From Carnegiea gigantea (lineage: Eukaryota; Streptophyta; Magnoliopsida; Caryophyllales; Cactaceae), in assembly GCA_029747015.1 (NCBI GenBank), contig JAKOGI010000359.1:258001-322000 (forward strand): a stretch of DNA of 64,000 nucleotides, in the 5' to 3' direction. Below are positions 11,628 to 22,674 of the stretch, one piece after another. Within the stretch, counting starts at the first letter, position 1. Each line of letters opens with the position of its first letter. The notes under the pieces were generated by a model. The model did not search any database. It was not told the DNA's origin and saw only the letters and a list, made by a program, of their open reading frames with translations. The position numbers and the translations under genes are program-made.

Positions 11628-14153
11628 TGTAATAGCCCAACCCTAAATTATGTTTATTTATTTAATTGCCTCATATTAATGATTTTTCTCATATTTATTT
11701 ATCGCATTTATTCACCTCGGGGGGAAAAAGTTTATTTGGGCCCTCACTTGGCAATTCGAATTTTATTTGTTTATTTAATCGATTAACGAAAACTTTGAAA
11801 GAATTGAGAGTAGGCCCTAACGAGTTTAATCTAAATAATTTATTTTGTTTTCCGTAACACAAAAAAAAAAAATTAATTTTGAGTTACGCAAAAATGTTAT
11901 CATCACGAAGCGCTTTATTCCCGAATCGAACTTTTTTCAACACAATTTATAACCCAACATGTTTGCTTCTTAACGTAACTAATTACCATGATTAAGTTTA
12001 ACCATGGTTAGCCAAAAAGTCATTTTCTTGTTAAAACCTCTGCCAAGATGAGTTGATTAGTCAAAAACACAATTCAACCCAAAACACATTTTCTCTCTCT
12101 CCTTTCTCTCTCAGATACGGCCAGCAGCCCCCTTTAGCTGTGTGGTGTTTTTCGGCAAGTTTTTCAGCCAGCCCTTATCACCTCTGACCCCCCTAGTACC
12201 ACTAACCACCATCCTCCATCGTCAAAACAACTAAACATCACCTCCATCTCTACTTATCTTGAAGCAAAGTGAGTAATCTTGAACTTAATCTTGTTGGTTG
12301 TGCTTTTTACTTTAATTTTGATTCTTGTTTTGATGTTTGTCATCTTTGATCGTGATGTTTTGATAAGAAATAAGAGTTATTTTGGTGTTGATCATGGTGG
12401 AGTTGAGGTTGGATCATGCTAGGGTTACAGTTAATCCTTAGTCATGCGAGCTTAATGTTAAAGTGTTGGATTTTGATTGTTTTATCCTTGATTTGATCAT
12501 CTTCTAACCAATTGGTGTTTATGATGATGTTTTTGGTAATTTAAAATGAGTTGGAGTGAGTCCAAGTTGGCCATAGACTAGGGTTTTAGGTAGTAATGTA
12601 CGGTTTGGATTAAACTAGCATTAAGCTTGGCTTATGCGTGTATTTGATTGAAAAATGATCTTTATTGGATATGATTTTGAAGTGAAATTGAGTGCGGTGA
12701 TTTTATATGACGTTGGGATGGAGCAAAGCTTGTTTACATGCTTTTAAGGAATGGTTTAAGTTGAGGATTTGTGTGAAAAGAAAGGGAAAATCTAAAACAG
12801 TGGGGGGCTGAAAATTTCTGGAAAACAGAACACACTTCGGGATTAAATTGGTAATGATCAGCCCATTGAAAAATTATGATTTTTGGTGGGTAGATAGTTC
12901 AGTGTATTAGCTTTTAAATGCCTTTTGAATCACCTTAATCTGAGGTCTGTGGAAAAATTTATGGTGATTTTACCAATACTGTACAGAATGGACCAAAAGT
13001 GACATGCTTGTGTTCTAGCCTCCTTTTGGGAATCCTATTGTGGGAATCAAGCTTGGTAATGAATGTTTTGTATGTAGGACTTTTTAAGCTTTCTATATTG
13101 GGATTTTGAGTCTCAATCAGAGGATGGACGACTAAGTTACGAGTCATTCTTTCTAAGCCCCTGTTATGCTCTTGCTTTTCTTTTACTAAATTATTAGCTA
13201 TGAAACAAATATTTTTGCTAACTCGTATGCTTCTACAATGATAATTTTGTACAGAATCAAGGCCTGATCTATCGTTTCCTTCCATTTTGTTGAAAATCCC
13301 ATTTCAATGAATTTCATTAAAAGTACCAGGTACGTTCATTGCTCCTAACTTTAGAAATTAGCATGTATTTATCAAAATTGTAATGTTTTGGTAAGTATAT
13401 CAATGAATTAGTTTAATCAGTAATTTACCACATAATTAGTGACCCCATTAGTTATTAGTTATAGGGCATTGCGCTTCAGTTACCCGTACGGTTTCAGACC
13501 AGGTTCCCCGATCGACTTGGCAGGTGTACATATATCTTCATATCGTAATAGTTACTAGGGGTTTACTATCAGATAGTAAGTGACAATGCAGTTTTATATT
13601 ATCTCATTCCCTGTTTTTAATTAAAATGAAATGCAATGCGAGCCCAATAAGCTTTTCATTAATTATTTAACAATACAGGAATGCATGTACTGATCTTCGA
13701 CTCACATTTTGAAATATTTTAATGTTTTGTTTTAGGGAAATGTTCAGTGAATCGCCCTCAGGCGGGCAGGACGATTAAAGGTGATAATTGAGCAAGAAAG
13801 TCCAAACAAAATGAATAATGATGTGTTAGTGCTGAGATGTTTTGAGCACTATATTATGAAACTTTTTGATGTTAAAGCTATATACTCTACAAGAGTTACT
13901 ATATTTTAATGTAAACCCTAGAATAGTTAAATGGTTTGATGTTAGAACTGTTTATATATAGTTTGATGGGTTGTAAATATATGAATGCCTTTTGATGGAA
14001 AACATTGATTAGCGTTGCTAGAATTTATCATTTACAAGCAAAGCTTTGCCCCTTTGGGCGGCGGTAATCCCTGATCATTTAGGATGTCACTTCTAATTAG
14101 CGAAACTAACAAAGGAATGCAAACAATGATTTATGTGCATTGGGGGCGTTACA
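11628..14153 (+). repeat. 3' LTR of plus-strand Tekay-like element (LTR B)
   Basis: It starts TGTAATAGCCC and ends GGGGGCGTTACA, the same termini as LTR A read on the other strand. Length is about 2.5 kb. There is no coding content. The short minus-strand frame near 12959-13285 is not supported by any motif. The right flank acaac (14154-14158) is the expected position of the 5-bp target duplication, whose partner lies off-window. Confidence 0.9.
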
Positions 14154-15288
14154 ACAACATGGACTAACCAAGTGAATTCTTACACCAAAAACTATTCTTT
14201 TTCAACCTTGGAGTCAACCATGCTACTAGAACCACTTAAGTAGGACCAACATCCTTAGATTATGATCTTTATGAACCCATATCACTTTTTAAAACTCAAA
14301 TACCTATGAAAAACAATTAATGCAAGTTAACCCTATTAAGGCTTTAAGGCAGTTTTAGGTGAGGATTCTATCCTAATTCGCAAAAGCCATATCTCTAGCT
14401 ACAAACCTCATGTGGAGGTATTTAAGCACATTTTAGAAAAATATTTGTATCTACTACAACTTTTATTTTAATCACATTCCCAAAAATCTACACAGACTAC
14501 CTGAAAAAATCACTTCTTTCCACATAGTTTGTTTCGGTCCAAATTTACACAGTCTCGGAAGAAAATTTATTTCTCCCTCATTTAAAGCCCAAAATTCATG
14601 ATTTATAATTCCTATGAAAATAGACTTATAGATCTACATTCCTGAAGTTTTTAACAATTTTTAAGATAGCATAGTAAAGCAATTTAATAGATAAAGTTGG
14701 TGCATTGTAAGGCAGTTTTTAGTACTAACTAACCTAAATCCCATGCAAGAAATCACATGTTAAACATAACCAAACTCACCCAAAATCAATCCAAAACAAC
14801 TCCAAATCATCAATAACAACTACAAAATTACTAAAACTTGTCCAATCCCACTTTGAAGAGTGGTTTTGAGGAGCAAGTTTTCTACTTACCTTGAATATGA
14901 AAGTGGGAGGTGAGATGCTTGTTTGTATGCTTTCAAATCACCCCAAAATATGAGTATTATATTGTAATAATGAAAGAGAAGTACTCAGAGTCTAGAAACT
15001 GAGTGAATTTGCTGTAAAAATCCATTCATTAAGAGTATAAAGGTTTTAAACTTAAAAAACATGCAAAAACTAAACTTTCTCACCCAAAGAAAGTCAAGGA
15101 GGAAGGAAGGCTTAGTGGCCTTGCTAGGCGGCATAGCGGCAGCTTGGTGGTGGTAGCTGGCTGCTAATGGAGAAGTAGGGGTGGCTAAAATGGGAGAGGG
15201 GCTAGTGGTGCTAGGGTTGTGATAGATGTGTGAGATTATGGTTGAATTGGGGGGAGGGGGTTGTGCCGTCACAAGGGATGCTGATTTT

Positions 15289-15343
<55 letters not shown>
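15289..15343. repeat. (GT)n microsatellite
   Basis: About 27 GT units with one GC interruption near 15295. The open frame across it on the minus strand (Thr-His repeats) is an artefact. Confidence 0.97.
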
Positions 15344-15344
<1 letters not shown>

Positions 15345-15409
15345 ATGACTGATGCTTAAGAAGGGGAAAAGGGTTATCAACCTAGGGCTTGAAAATTTTG
15401 AATATTAAA

Positions 15410-15713
<304 letters not shown>

Positions 15714-16040
15714 TATCCAACTACAAAATACGTCCAAATTAAAATCTTCAGAAATTGAACTTTTTAAAGAAAACTCTACTTAATAAAACCTGAATCTCTC
15801 AAATAAAATTTATATTTTGAAAATCAAAAATTTTGTTTTATAAATTATTAATTTCGATTTAAATTCAAAACTAATAATTTTTTGTCAATGGCTTGGATTG
15901 GACATAATAATGAAAGATGGGTTCGGTCCTAAATTCTAAGTAATGAAGGTCTGTTCTAAGATATTTCCTACAAGGTTAAGCAACTAAGAATCATCCAAAC
16001 CCCTTTTTGAGGATTATAAATTTAAATTTTTGGGTTTTAC

Positions 16041-17381
16041 ATCCTCACCTTGAAGCCAACCCTTTAATAAGGGGAGCCCATTTCCTTCACCCCGAAGTAC
16101 AGTTGATCCTCCCCTTACCCCACCAAACAACTAAACTCCACAAAAAAGCCTACCTCCACAAAATAGACCTAAACCTACTCCTTTGGGAACTAGAAGGTGT
16201 TTTAAGTGTTTAGGATTTGGACACATGGCTACAGACTGCCTAAACCGTAAGGTCATTACTTTGGGCGAATGGGATGCAGTAAAGGAGGAAGAGAATGAGG
16301 AGGAAAAGGAAGTTTATTTGGTGAAGGAACAAGAGGAGAATCAGGAAGAAGTTAAGGAGGGAGCCGATAAGGGAGAATTGCCTGTTTTAAGAAGTGTTTC
16401 AAGTGGTCTAAAATGAGATAAAGATAAGCAAAGAGAGAACATATTTGCAAGGCCCAAGGGAAAGTATGCTCTTTGATTATTGATGTTAGAAGATGTGCTA
16501 ATGTTGTTTCACTTAGCATAGTGGAGAAATTTAATCTCCATACTTCCACCCATCCACATCCCCATAATCTTCAATGGCTAAATCAAGGCAAAGGGTTATA
16601 AGTGAACTCTAGATGCTTGATTTCTCTCTCTATTGGAGAGAACCACAAAGATAAGTTATGGTTAGACATGATCCCTATGGATGCGTGCCATATTTTGCTT
16701 GGAAGACCATGGATATTTGACAGAAAGGCTATGCATGACAGTTACCAAAACACTTGCACATGTTCCAAAGGAGGGAAAGAGATTTCCTTAGTCCCTTTAC
16801 CCCCTTCCCAACTCTACAAAAGCAAACCACGAAAGAACCACGAGCATTCAGATCTTTTTCTCCCTTGTAGTGAACCATTGTTTAAAGCTCCTTATGAGAA
16901 AATTGGAGCTTTTAAGGAATGCATTCTTGCTGTTCAAGATAAGTTCGAAGGTCCACCCCCAAGCCATCCTTTAACCATCTCAATCCTTAAACGTTTTAAC
17001 CATCTTTTTCTAGATATTAATATTATAATCAATTATAGATACCTGATAACTAGACTTGAGGATATGCTGGATGAACTACATGGCTTAAGGGTGTTTTCCA
17101 AGGTTGACTTAAGGAGTGGTTACTACCAGATTTGAATCAGCAAAGGTGATGAATGGAAGATAGCTTTTCAAACCAAAAGAGGCTTATTTTAGTGGCTAGT
17201 CATATTTCAGCCTGGAATCTTATTAGACCCATGAAGAAAGTGTTCATTACAATGCTTATAAGGTTGATTTGCCTGGTGACTATGGCATAGCAGCCACTTT
17301 CAACGTGGCAGATTTAAGTCCATACATGGAAGATGATTATCTAGCAGCTTTGAGGGCAAATCCTCTTCAACAAGGAGAGGA
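16041..17381 (+). pseudogene. R internal 1: gag C-terminus, protease, RT start fused to integrase end
   Basis: The gag C-terminus carries an intact zinc knuckle CFKCLGFGHMATDC (16198-16239) and then a Glu-rich stretch. The protease remnant reads LIIDVRRCANVVSLS, so the Asp is present but the following Gly-Gly is lost. It continues through CHILLGRPWIFDRK. The RT start (KVDLRSGYYQI) ends near 17195 at RGLF, and sequence resumes at about 17205 with integrase C-terminal coding (AYKVDLPGDYG, TFNVADLSPYMEDDYL). RT catalytic motifs, RNase H and the integrase core are missing. The gag N-terminus is cut off at 16040. Several stops are present. Confidence 0.8.
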
Positions 17382-18589
17382 TGATGGAGGTCCGTCATTG
17401 CGGCATGATGGTCCTAGCATTGCAAGGACCAAAATCAGAGTTACTAGGGTTAGAGACCATAAATAAACCCAGTTTTGTGCACATTATTTCTTAGGCCTCC
17501 ATAAGGTTGAAGACCAACATTTTTGCTTGGTATGATGCTTCTGGAAGTTTAATACTAAGGTATGCAAAGAAATTGAAGGTAAATTAAGCACAAGTTGAAG
17601 ATTTAAGCTTGTTAATTGTGCCAAATTAGCACCTTATCTAACTAGGTTTGGTTTGTTAGGTGCTTTAAGCACCTTAACCCTAATTTAGCCTTGATTTCTT
17701 TATAAGGGAGGTTTGCTAACATTATCACAATTGCCCCTAAGCAAGGAAACCAAGTGAAAGTCAAAAAGAGAAGGGGCACATGGCTGCACTAAAACATAGC
17801 AAAAATAGGTTTTTTGAGCCAATTACTTCACCAAGAGGTTTTCCCTCTTAGGAGGGCTTTGCTATAGCTATTTCCTTGCTTTGTTGGATATGTAGGATAG
17901 CTAAAAACATCCTCATTCTCTCCTTAATGCCTAGGTAATGCATGTAACCACTAGAATGCAAGAGAGAAGACCTTAAGCTCAATATGGATGGCTAGTCGTA
18001 AAGGAGGAGGCCTAGCAGCCTTTTTCTCTCTCCTCCATGTGCAAGAAAGTCCTTTAAGTGAACTAAGATGATCAAGGTTGAGTTTAGTCATTAGTATTTT
18101 GATTTACTTGACTCATTGTTTGCAATTAGCTTAATTCAGCATGCTTCCTAAATTGTGCTAACTTAAGCTAGTTTAGAGGTTTCCTAAGTAGGAAGAAACC
18201 TCATCCCTCCATAGGGATCACGGGATGGATGTGTATAAGGGGTTTTGGAAGATCATTTTGTAATCAGCATTGAATATTGAATTAAGAAAGTTGAGCTTTG
18301 CTCCTTAGAACATTTTAAGCACTTTACTTGCTTATCCTTGCTTAGGCCGAGAAAGGTGGTGATAAACTGAGTATCAACCCTTATTTAGGTGGTGCTTCTG
18401 CATCTCAAATGAGATTAAGGGCTTAAGCTTGTTCTTACTTGTGATTCTATATCAAAGAACAGGTACAGTTTTGTTTAATCCTTCCCTCTCTTCATTCGAT
18501 TCACCTGAACTCTAGCTAAAGTTCAGTTTGTTTTTACCCAACTTGGATTCAGTCTTAATTGTGAGTTAAGTTCTTGTATACATCTATTA
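17382..18589 (+). repeat. R family LTR1
   Basis: It starts TGATGGAGGTCC right after the purine tract AAGGAGAGGA. It ends at the position where other copies read TCCATCA, here mutated to TCTATTA. The family termini TGATGGA/TCCATCA form a 7-bp inverted repeat. A TATA-like TATAAGGGAG lies at 17701. No coding sequence is present; the short frame at 17269-17466 spans the integrase end and the LTR start. Confidence 0.85.
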
Positions 18590-18593
18590 GCTT

Positions 18594-18605
18594 TGGTATC
18601 AGAGC
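18594..18605 (+). other. Primer-binding site of R internal 2
   Basis: TGGTATCAGAGC, a perfect initiator Met-tRNA PBS, lies four bases after the LTR1 end. It shows that LTR1 serves as 5' LTR of the next unit as well as 3' LTR of the previous one. Confidence 0.95.
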
Positions 18606-18724
18606 TAAGTTTCTCCTTGGCTTTGAAAGCATCCCTCAAACGTTCTAAATTACCCAAACACACACGCTAAACATAAACCAAAACACATGCCCATTTGAAT
18701 TCAAATTCAGCCATAAGTGCAAGT

Positions 18725-20769
18725 ATGACTTTAGAAGAGAAATCTGATTTGTTGATGCGAAGTTATCAAACTATTTCATCTTATAATTAAGAGCCCAAGG
18801 ACTCTAATCAAGAATAGAAGAATAAAAATGAGTACTTAAAGCGTGAATTGGACAAAGCAATGAAACAGAAGAAGAAAGCTGTAGCTAGCCTAAGTGGTAT
18901 TATTCGTGGTGATGGGGATGAAGAAGTAAGCAATCCGTTGAGTTCTTTAAGTAAGAGTGAGCCTCAAAGAAGGGCATGATGGGAGCGTACAGCTAGCTAG
19001 TTCTAGTGGTTTTAGAGTTGAAACTTCAAAGTTTGAAGGCAAGTTAGACCGGATGAGTTTTTGGAGTGGATACATACCACTTAAAGGATCTTTGATTACA
19101 AAGAGGTCTATGAGGATAAGAAGCTAAAATTGGTAGCCCTTAGACTCAAAAAGTATGCTTTACATTGGTGGAAAAATTTGTGTGCTAAAAGAGTAAGAAA
19201 CAAAAAGGACAAGATCAGAACATAGGAGAAAATGAAATCCAAGCTCAAATTTCAGTTCTTACGCACCTTCTATGTACAGGACAATTACTACCAACGACAC
19301 AACCTAACTCAAGGAAGCATGAGTGTCGAGGAGTACACAAGGGAGTTTGAAAAACTCCTAATCAAGTGTGATATTCAAGACTCTAAAGATCAAACTATAG
19401 TGAGATACTTAGGATGGCTTAATCCTAAGCATGCAAATGTCGTCGAATTTCAGTAATACTCAACGTTCGATGCGGTTGTGTCTTAGCTCAAAAATTGAAT
19501 AATAAAGGAAAGCCAAGCCTTTCAAACATGATTTTCTAAGATCCCTACCCCGGAGCGAACCCCTTAATAAGGGGAGCCCAATTCCTTCACCCAAACCTAC
19601 GATTGATCCTCTCTTTACCCCACCTAAAAACCAAACTCCACAAAAAAGCTGACCTACATAAAATAGACCTAATCCTACTCCTTTAGGCACTAGAAGGTGT
19701 TTATCTGGTGAAAGAACAAGAGGAGAATAAGGACGAAGTTGAGGAGGGAGCTAATGAAGTAGAGATGCTTGTTTTGAGAAGAGCTTTAAGTGGTCTAAAA
19801 GGAGCTAAAAATGAGCGAACAGAGAACATATTTCATTCCAAATGCATAGTGCAAGGGAAAGTGTGCTCTTTGATTATTGATTAGAAGTTGTGATAATGTT
19901 GTTTCACTTAGTGTGGTGGAGAAATTTAATCTCCATGCTTTTGCCCATCCACACCCCTATAATATCTAATGGCTTAGTCAAGGCAAAGGTTACAAGTGAA
20001 CTCTACATGCCTGATGTCTTTCTCTATTGGAAAGAACTATTAAGATGAGTTATGGGGTGATATGATTCCCATGGATGCATGCCCTATTTTGCTTAAAAGA
20101 CCATAGATGTTTGATGGAAAAGTTATGCATGACGGTTATCAAAACACTTACACATGTTCCGAATGATGGAAAAAGATTACCTTAGTCCCTTTACCCCCTT
20201 CCTGACTCCACAAAAGCAAACCATAAAAGAACCATGATCATTCAGATCTTTTTCTCACTTGTAGTGAACCATTATTTAAAGCTCCTTTAGGGCTTTTAAG
20301 GAATGAATTATTATTGGTCAAGATGAGTCTGAAGGTTCACCCCTAAGCCATCCACTAGCCATTTCAATCCTTAAAAACGTTTTTACCATCTTTTTCTAGA
20401 TAATAAGATTACCATCAAGTGTAGGTACCCCATACCTAGACTTGAGGGTATGCTGGATGAATTACATGGCTCAAAGGTGTTTTCCAAGATTGATTTAAGG
20501 AGTGGTTACTTCCAAATTTGAACCAGAGAAAGTGATGAATGGAAGACAGCTTTTAAGACCAAAAGAGGCTTATTTCAATGGTTAGTCATATTTTAGCTTA
20601 GAGATCTCATTTCGATTCACGAAGAAAGTGTTAATGACAATGCTTATAAGGTCGATTTACTCAACATGTATGTCATATCATCTATATTCAACGTGGCAGA
20701 TTTAAGTCCATACTTGAAACATGATTATCTAGCAGATTTGAGGGCAAATTCTCTTTAAGAGGGAGAGGA
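18725..20769 (+). pseudogene. R internal 2: gag-protease-deleted pol
   Basis: The gag start is at ATG 18725 (MTLEEKSDLLMRSYQTISS), soon broken by stops. The retrotransposon gag domain is best seen at 19232-19456 (QGSMSVEEYTREFEKLLIKC). The zinc knuckle is deleted between about 19695 and 19705. Protease (LIID near 19876) is followed by a stop. The RT start ([11 protein letters not shown] near 20490) ends at RGLFQWLVI and joins integrase C-terminal sequence near 20595, ending SPYLKHDYLADL near 20735. The RT-to-integrase junction is the same as in the other three units. Confidence 0.8.
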
Positions 20770-22030
20770 GTCCATCAATGCAGCATGATTTAAGCCCCCA
20801 AGTCAGTCAAGGAAGTCCAAGTTTGGGAGCCAAAGTCCAAGAGATGGTCCTAGCATTTCAAGGATTAAAATAAGACCCACCCCATTTAGAGACCATACAT
20901 AAACCCGATATTGTGCATGTTATTTCTTAAGCCTGCATGAGGTTTAAGACCAAATTTTTTGCTTAGTATGATACTTAAGGAAGTTAGCTGCCAAGGTATG
21001 CAAAGAAGTTCAATTTAAATCAAGCGCAAGTTAAAGATTTAAGCACATTTTGTTAACTATGCCAGATTAGGGCCTTGTCTAATCCGATTTGGTTTGTTAG
21101 GTGCTTAAAGCCCCTTCAACCTAATTTAGCCTCAATTTATTAGTAAGGGGGGTTTGTCCACATCTTGAGGATTCCCCCCCAAGTAAGGAAACCTAGTGAA
21201 GGTCAGCAAGAGAAGGGACGTATGGCTTCATAAAAACGGAGCAAAAATCGGCTTTTTGCGCTCAGTTACTTCACCAAAAGGTTTTCCCTCTTAGGAGGGT
21301 TTGCTATAACTGTCTTCTTGCCTTGTTGGATACCTAGGATAGCTAGAAACATCCTTATGCTCTTCTTAATGCCTAAATGATGCATGTAACCAGTAGAATG
21401 CAAGGGAGAAGACACCAAACTCAATCTGGATGGCCAGCCGCAACAGGAAAGGGGAAGCAGCCTTTTTCTCTCTCTCCTCCATGTGCAAGAAATTGCTTTA
21501 AGCAAATTAACATGATCAAGGCTGAGTTTAGTCATTAGGATTTTGATTTACTGGACTTATTCTTTGTCATTAGCTTAAGTTAGCATGCTTTGTAAATTTT
21601 ATTAACTTAAACTACCTTAGAGGTTTCCTAAGTAAGAAAAAACCTAATCCCTCTTGATGCATCAAGGGATGGACATGTACAGGGGTTTTAGAAGCTTATT
21701 TTGTAATCAGCTTTGAGTATTGAATCAAGAAAGATGAGCTTTGCTCCTTTGAATGTTTTAAACACTTTACTTGCTTACCCTTGCTTAGGCCGAGCTAGAT
21801 GGTGATCAAGTGAGTCTTAATCATTATTTAGGTGGTGTTTCTGTATAAATGAGATTAAAGGCCCTAAGCTTCGTCTTGGTGGTGTTTTGTATGTAAGAAC
21901 ATGGTTAGTTTCGTTTAATCCTTCTATCTCTTCATTCGGATTCACCTAAACTCTAGCTAAAGTTTAGTTTGCTCTTAGCCAACTTCCATTCAATCTTAAG
22001 TGTGACTTGATGTCTTGTGTGCATCCATCA
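20770..22030 (+). repeat. R family LTR2
   Basis: It lacks the first eight bases of the family LTR (TGATGGAG), starting directly at GTCCATCAATG after GAGAGGA. It ends TCCATCA at 22030. The rest aligns with LTR1, LTR3 and LTR4. Confidence 0.85.
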
Positions 22031-22034
22031 ACTT

Positions 22035-22046
22035 TGGTATTAGAGC
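22035..22046 (+). other. Primer-binding site of R internal 3
   Basis: It reads TGGTATTAGAGC, one C-to-T change from the Met-tRNA PBS. Confidence 0.9.
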
Positions 22047-22167
22047 AAAGTTTTTCTTTGGCTTTAAAACTAGCTCCAACGCATTCCAAATCAATCAAAC
22101 ACACACCCCAAACACAAACTGAAACACAGACCCATTTGAATTCAAATTCAGCCATGAGTGCAAGGAA

Positions 22168-22642
22168 GACTTTAAAGAGAAAAATGATGCATTGATGCGA
22201 AGTTATCAAACTATTTCATCTTCTAGTTAAGAGCTCAAGGACTATAATCAAGAACACAAGAATCAAAATGAGTAGATGAAGCATTAACTAGGTGAAGTAA
22301 TGAAACAGAAGAAAGCAACTCCAGTTATCCCAACCGATACTATTCGCAGTGATGAGGATGAAGAAGCAACCAATCCTTTGAGTTCTTTAAGTGAGGGTGA
22401 GCCTTAAAGAAGGCAAAGAAGGAAGCGCAGACAACCTGCCAATCCCAATGATTTTAGAGTTGAAATGCCGGAGTTTAAAGGGAAGTTTAGACTCGGATGA
22501 GTTTTTAGAGTGTATGCATATCGTTTAAGGGATCTTTGATTACGAATAGGGCTGGTAATAAAACCCGTAAAACCCACCCCGATGGGTATGGGTATGGGTA
22601 TGAAAATTTTTTAAAAAATGGGTATGAAGTGAGTATTGCTAA

Positions 22643-22674
<32 letters not shown>

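Larger units (their letters stand above)
7246..14153 (+). mobile_element. Plus-strand Tekay/Del-like chromovirus, 3' part, host of the minus-strand insertion
   Basis: The internal region starts abruptly inside gag at 7246, directly after the outer edge of LTR A. It runs through protease, RT, RNase H, integrase and a C-terminal chromodomain to a polypurine tract and a 3' LTR (11628-14153). The 5' LTR and gag start must lie left of the window, beyond the nested minus-strand copy. The order gag-PR-RT-RH-IN-chromodomain places it in the chromoviruses. The chromodomain sequence and Met-tRNA PBS of its sister copy suit the Tekay/Del clade. Confidence 0.85.

Noticed and set aside
18594..18605. Short tRNA-like matches (TGGTATCAGAGC and TGGCGCCGTTGCC) as tRNA genes
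   Set aside because: Only the 3'-end complement is present, at fixed distance from LTR ends. These are primer-binding sites.
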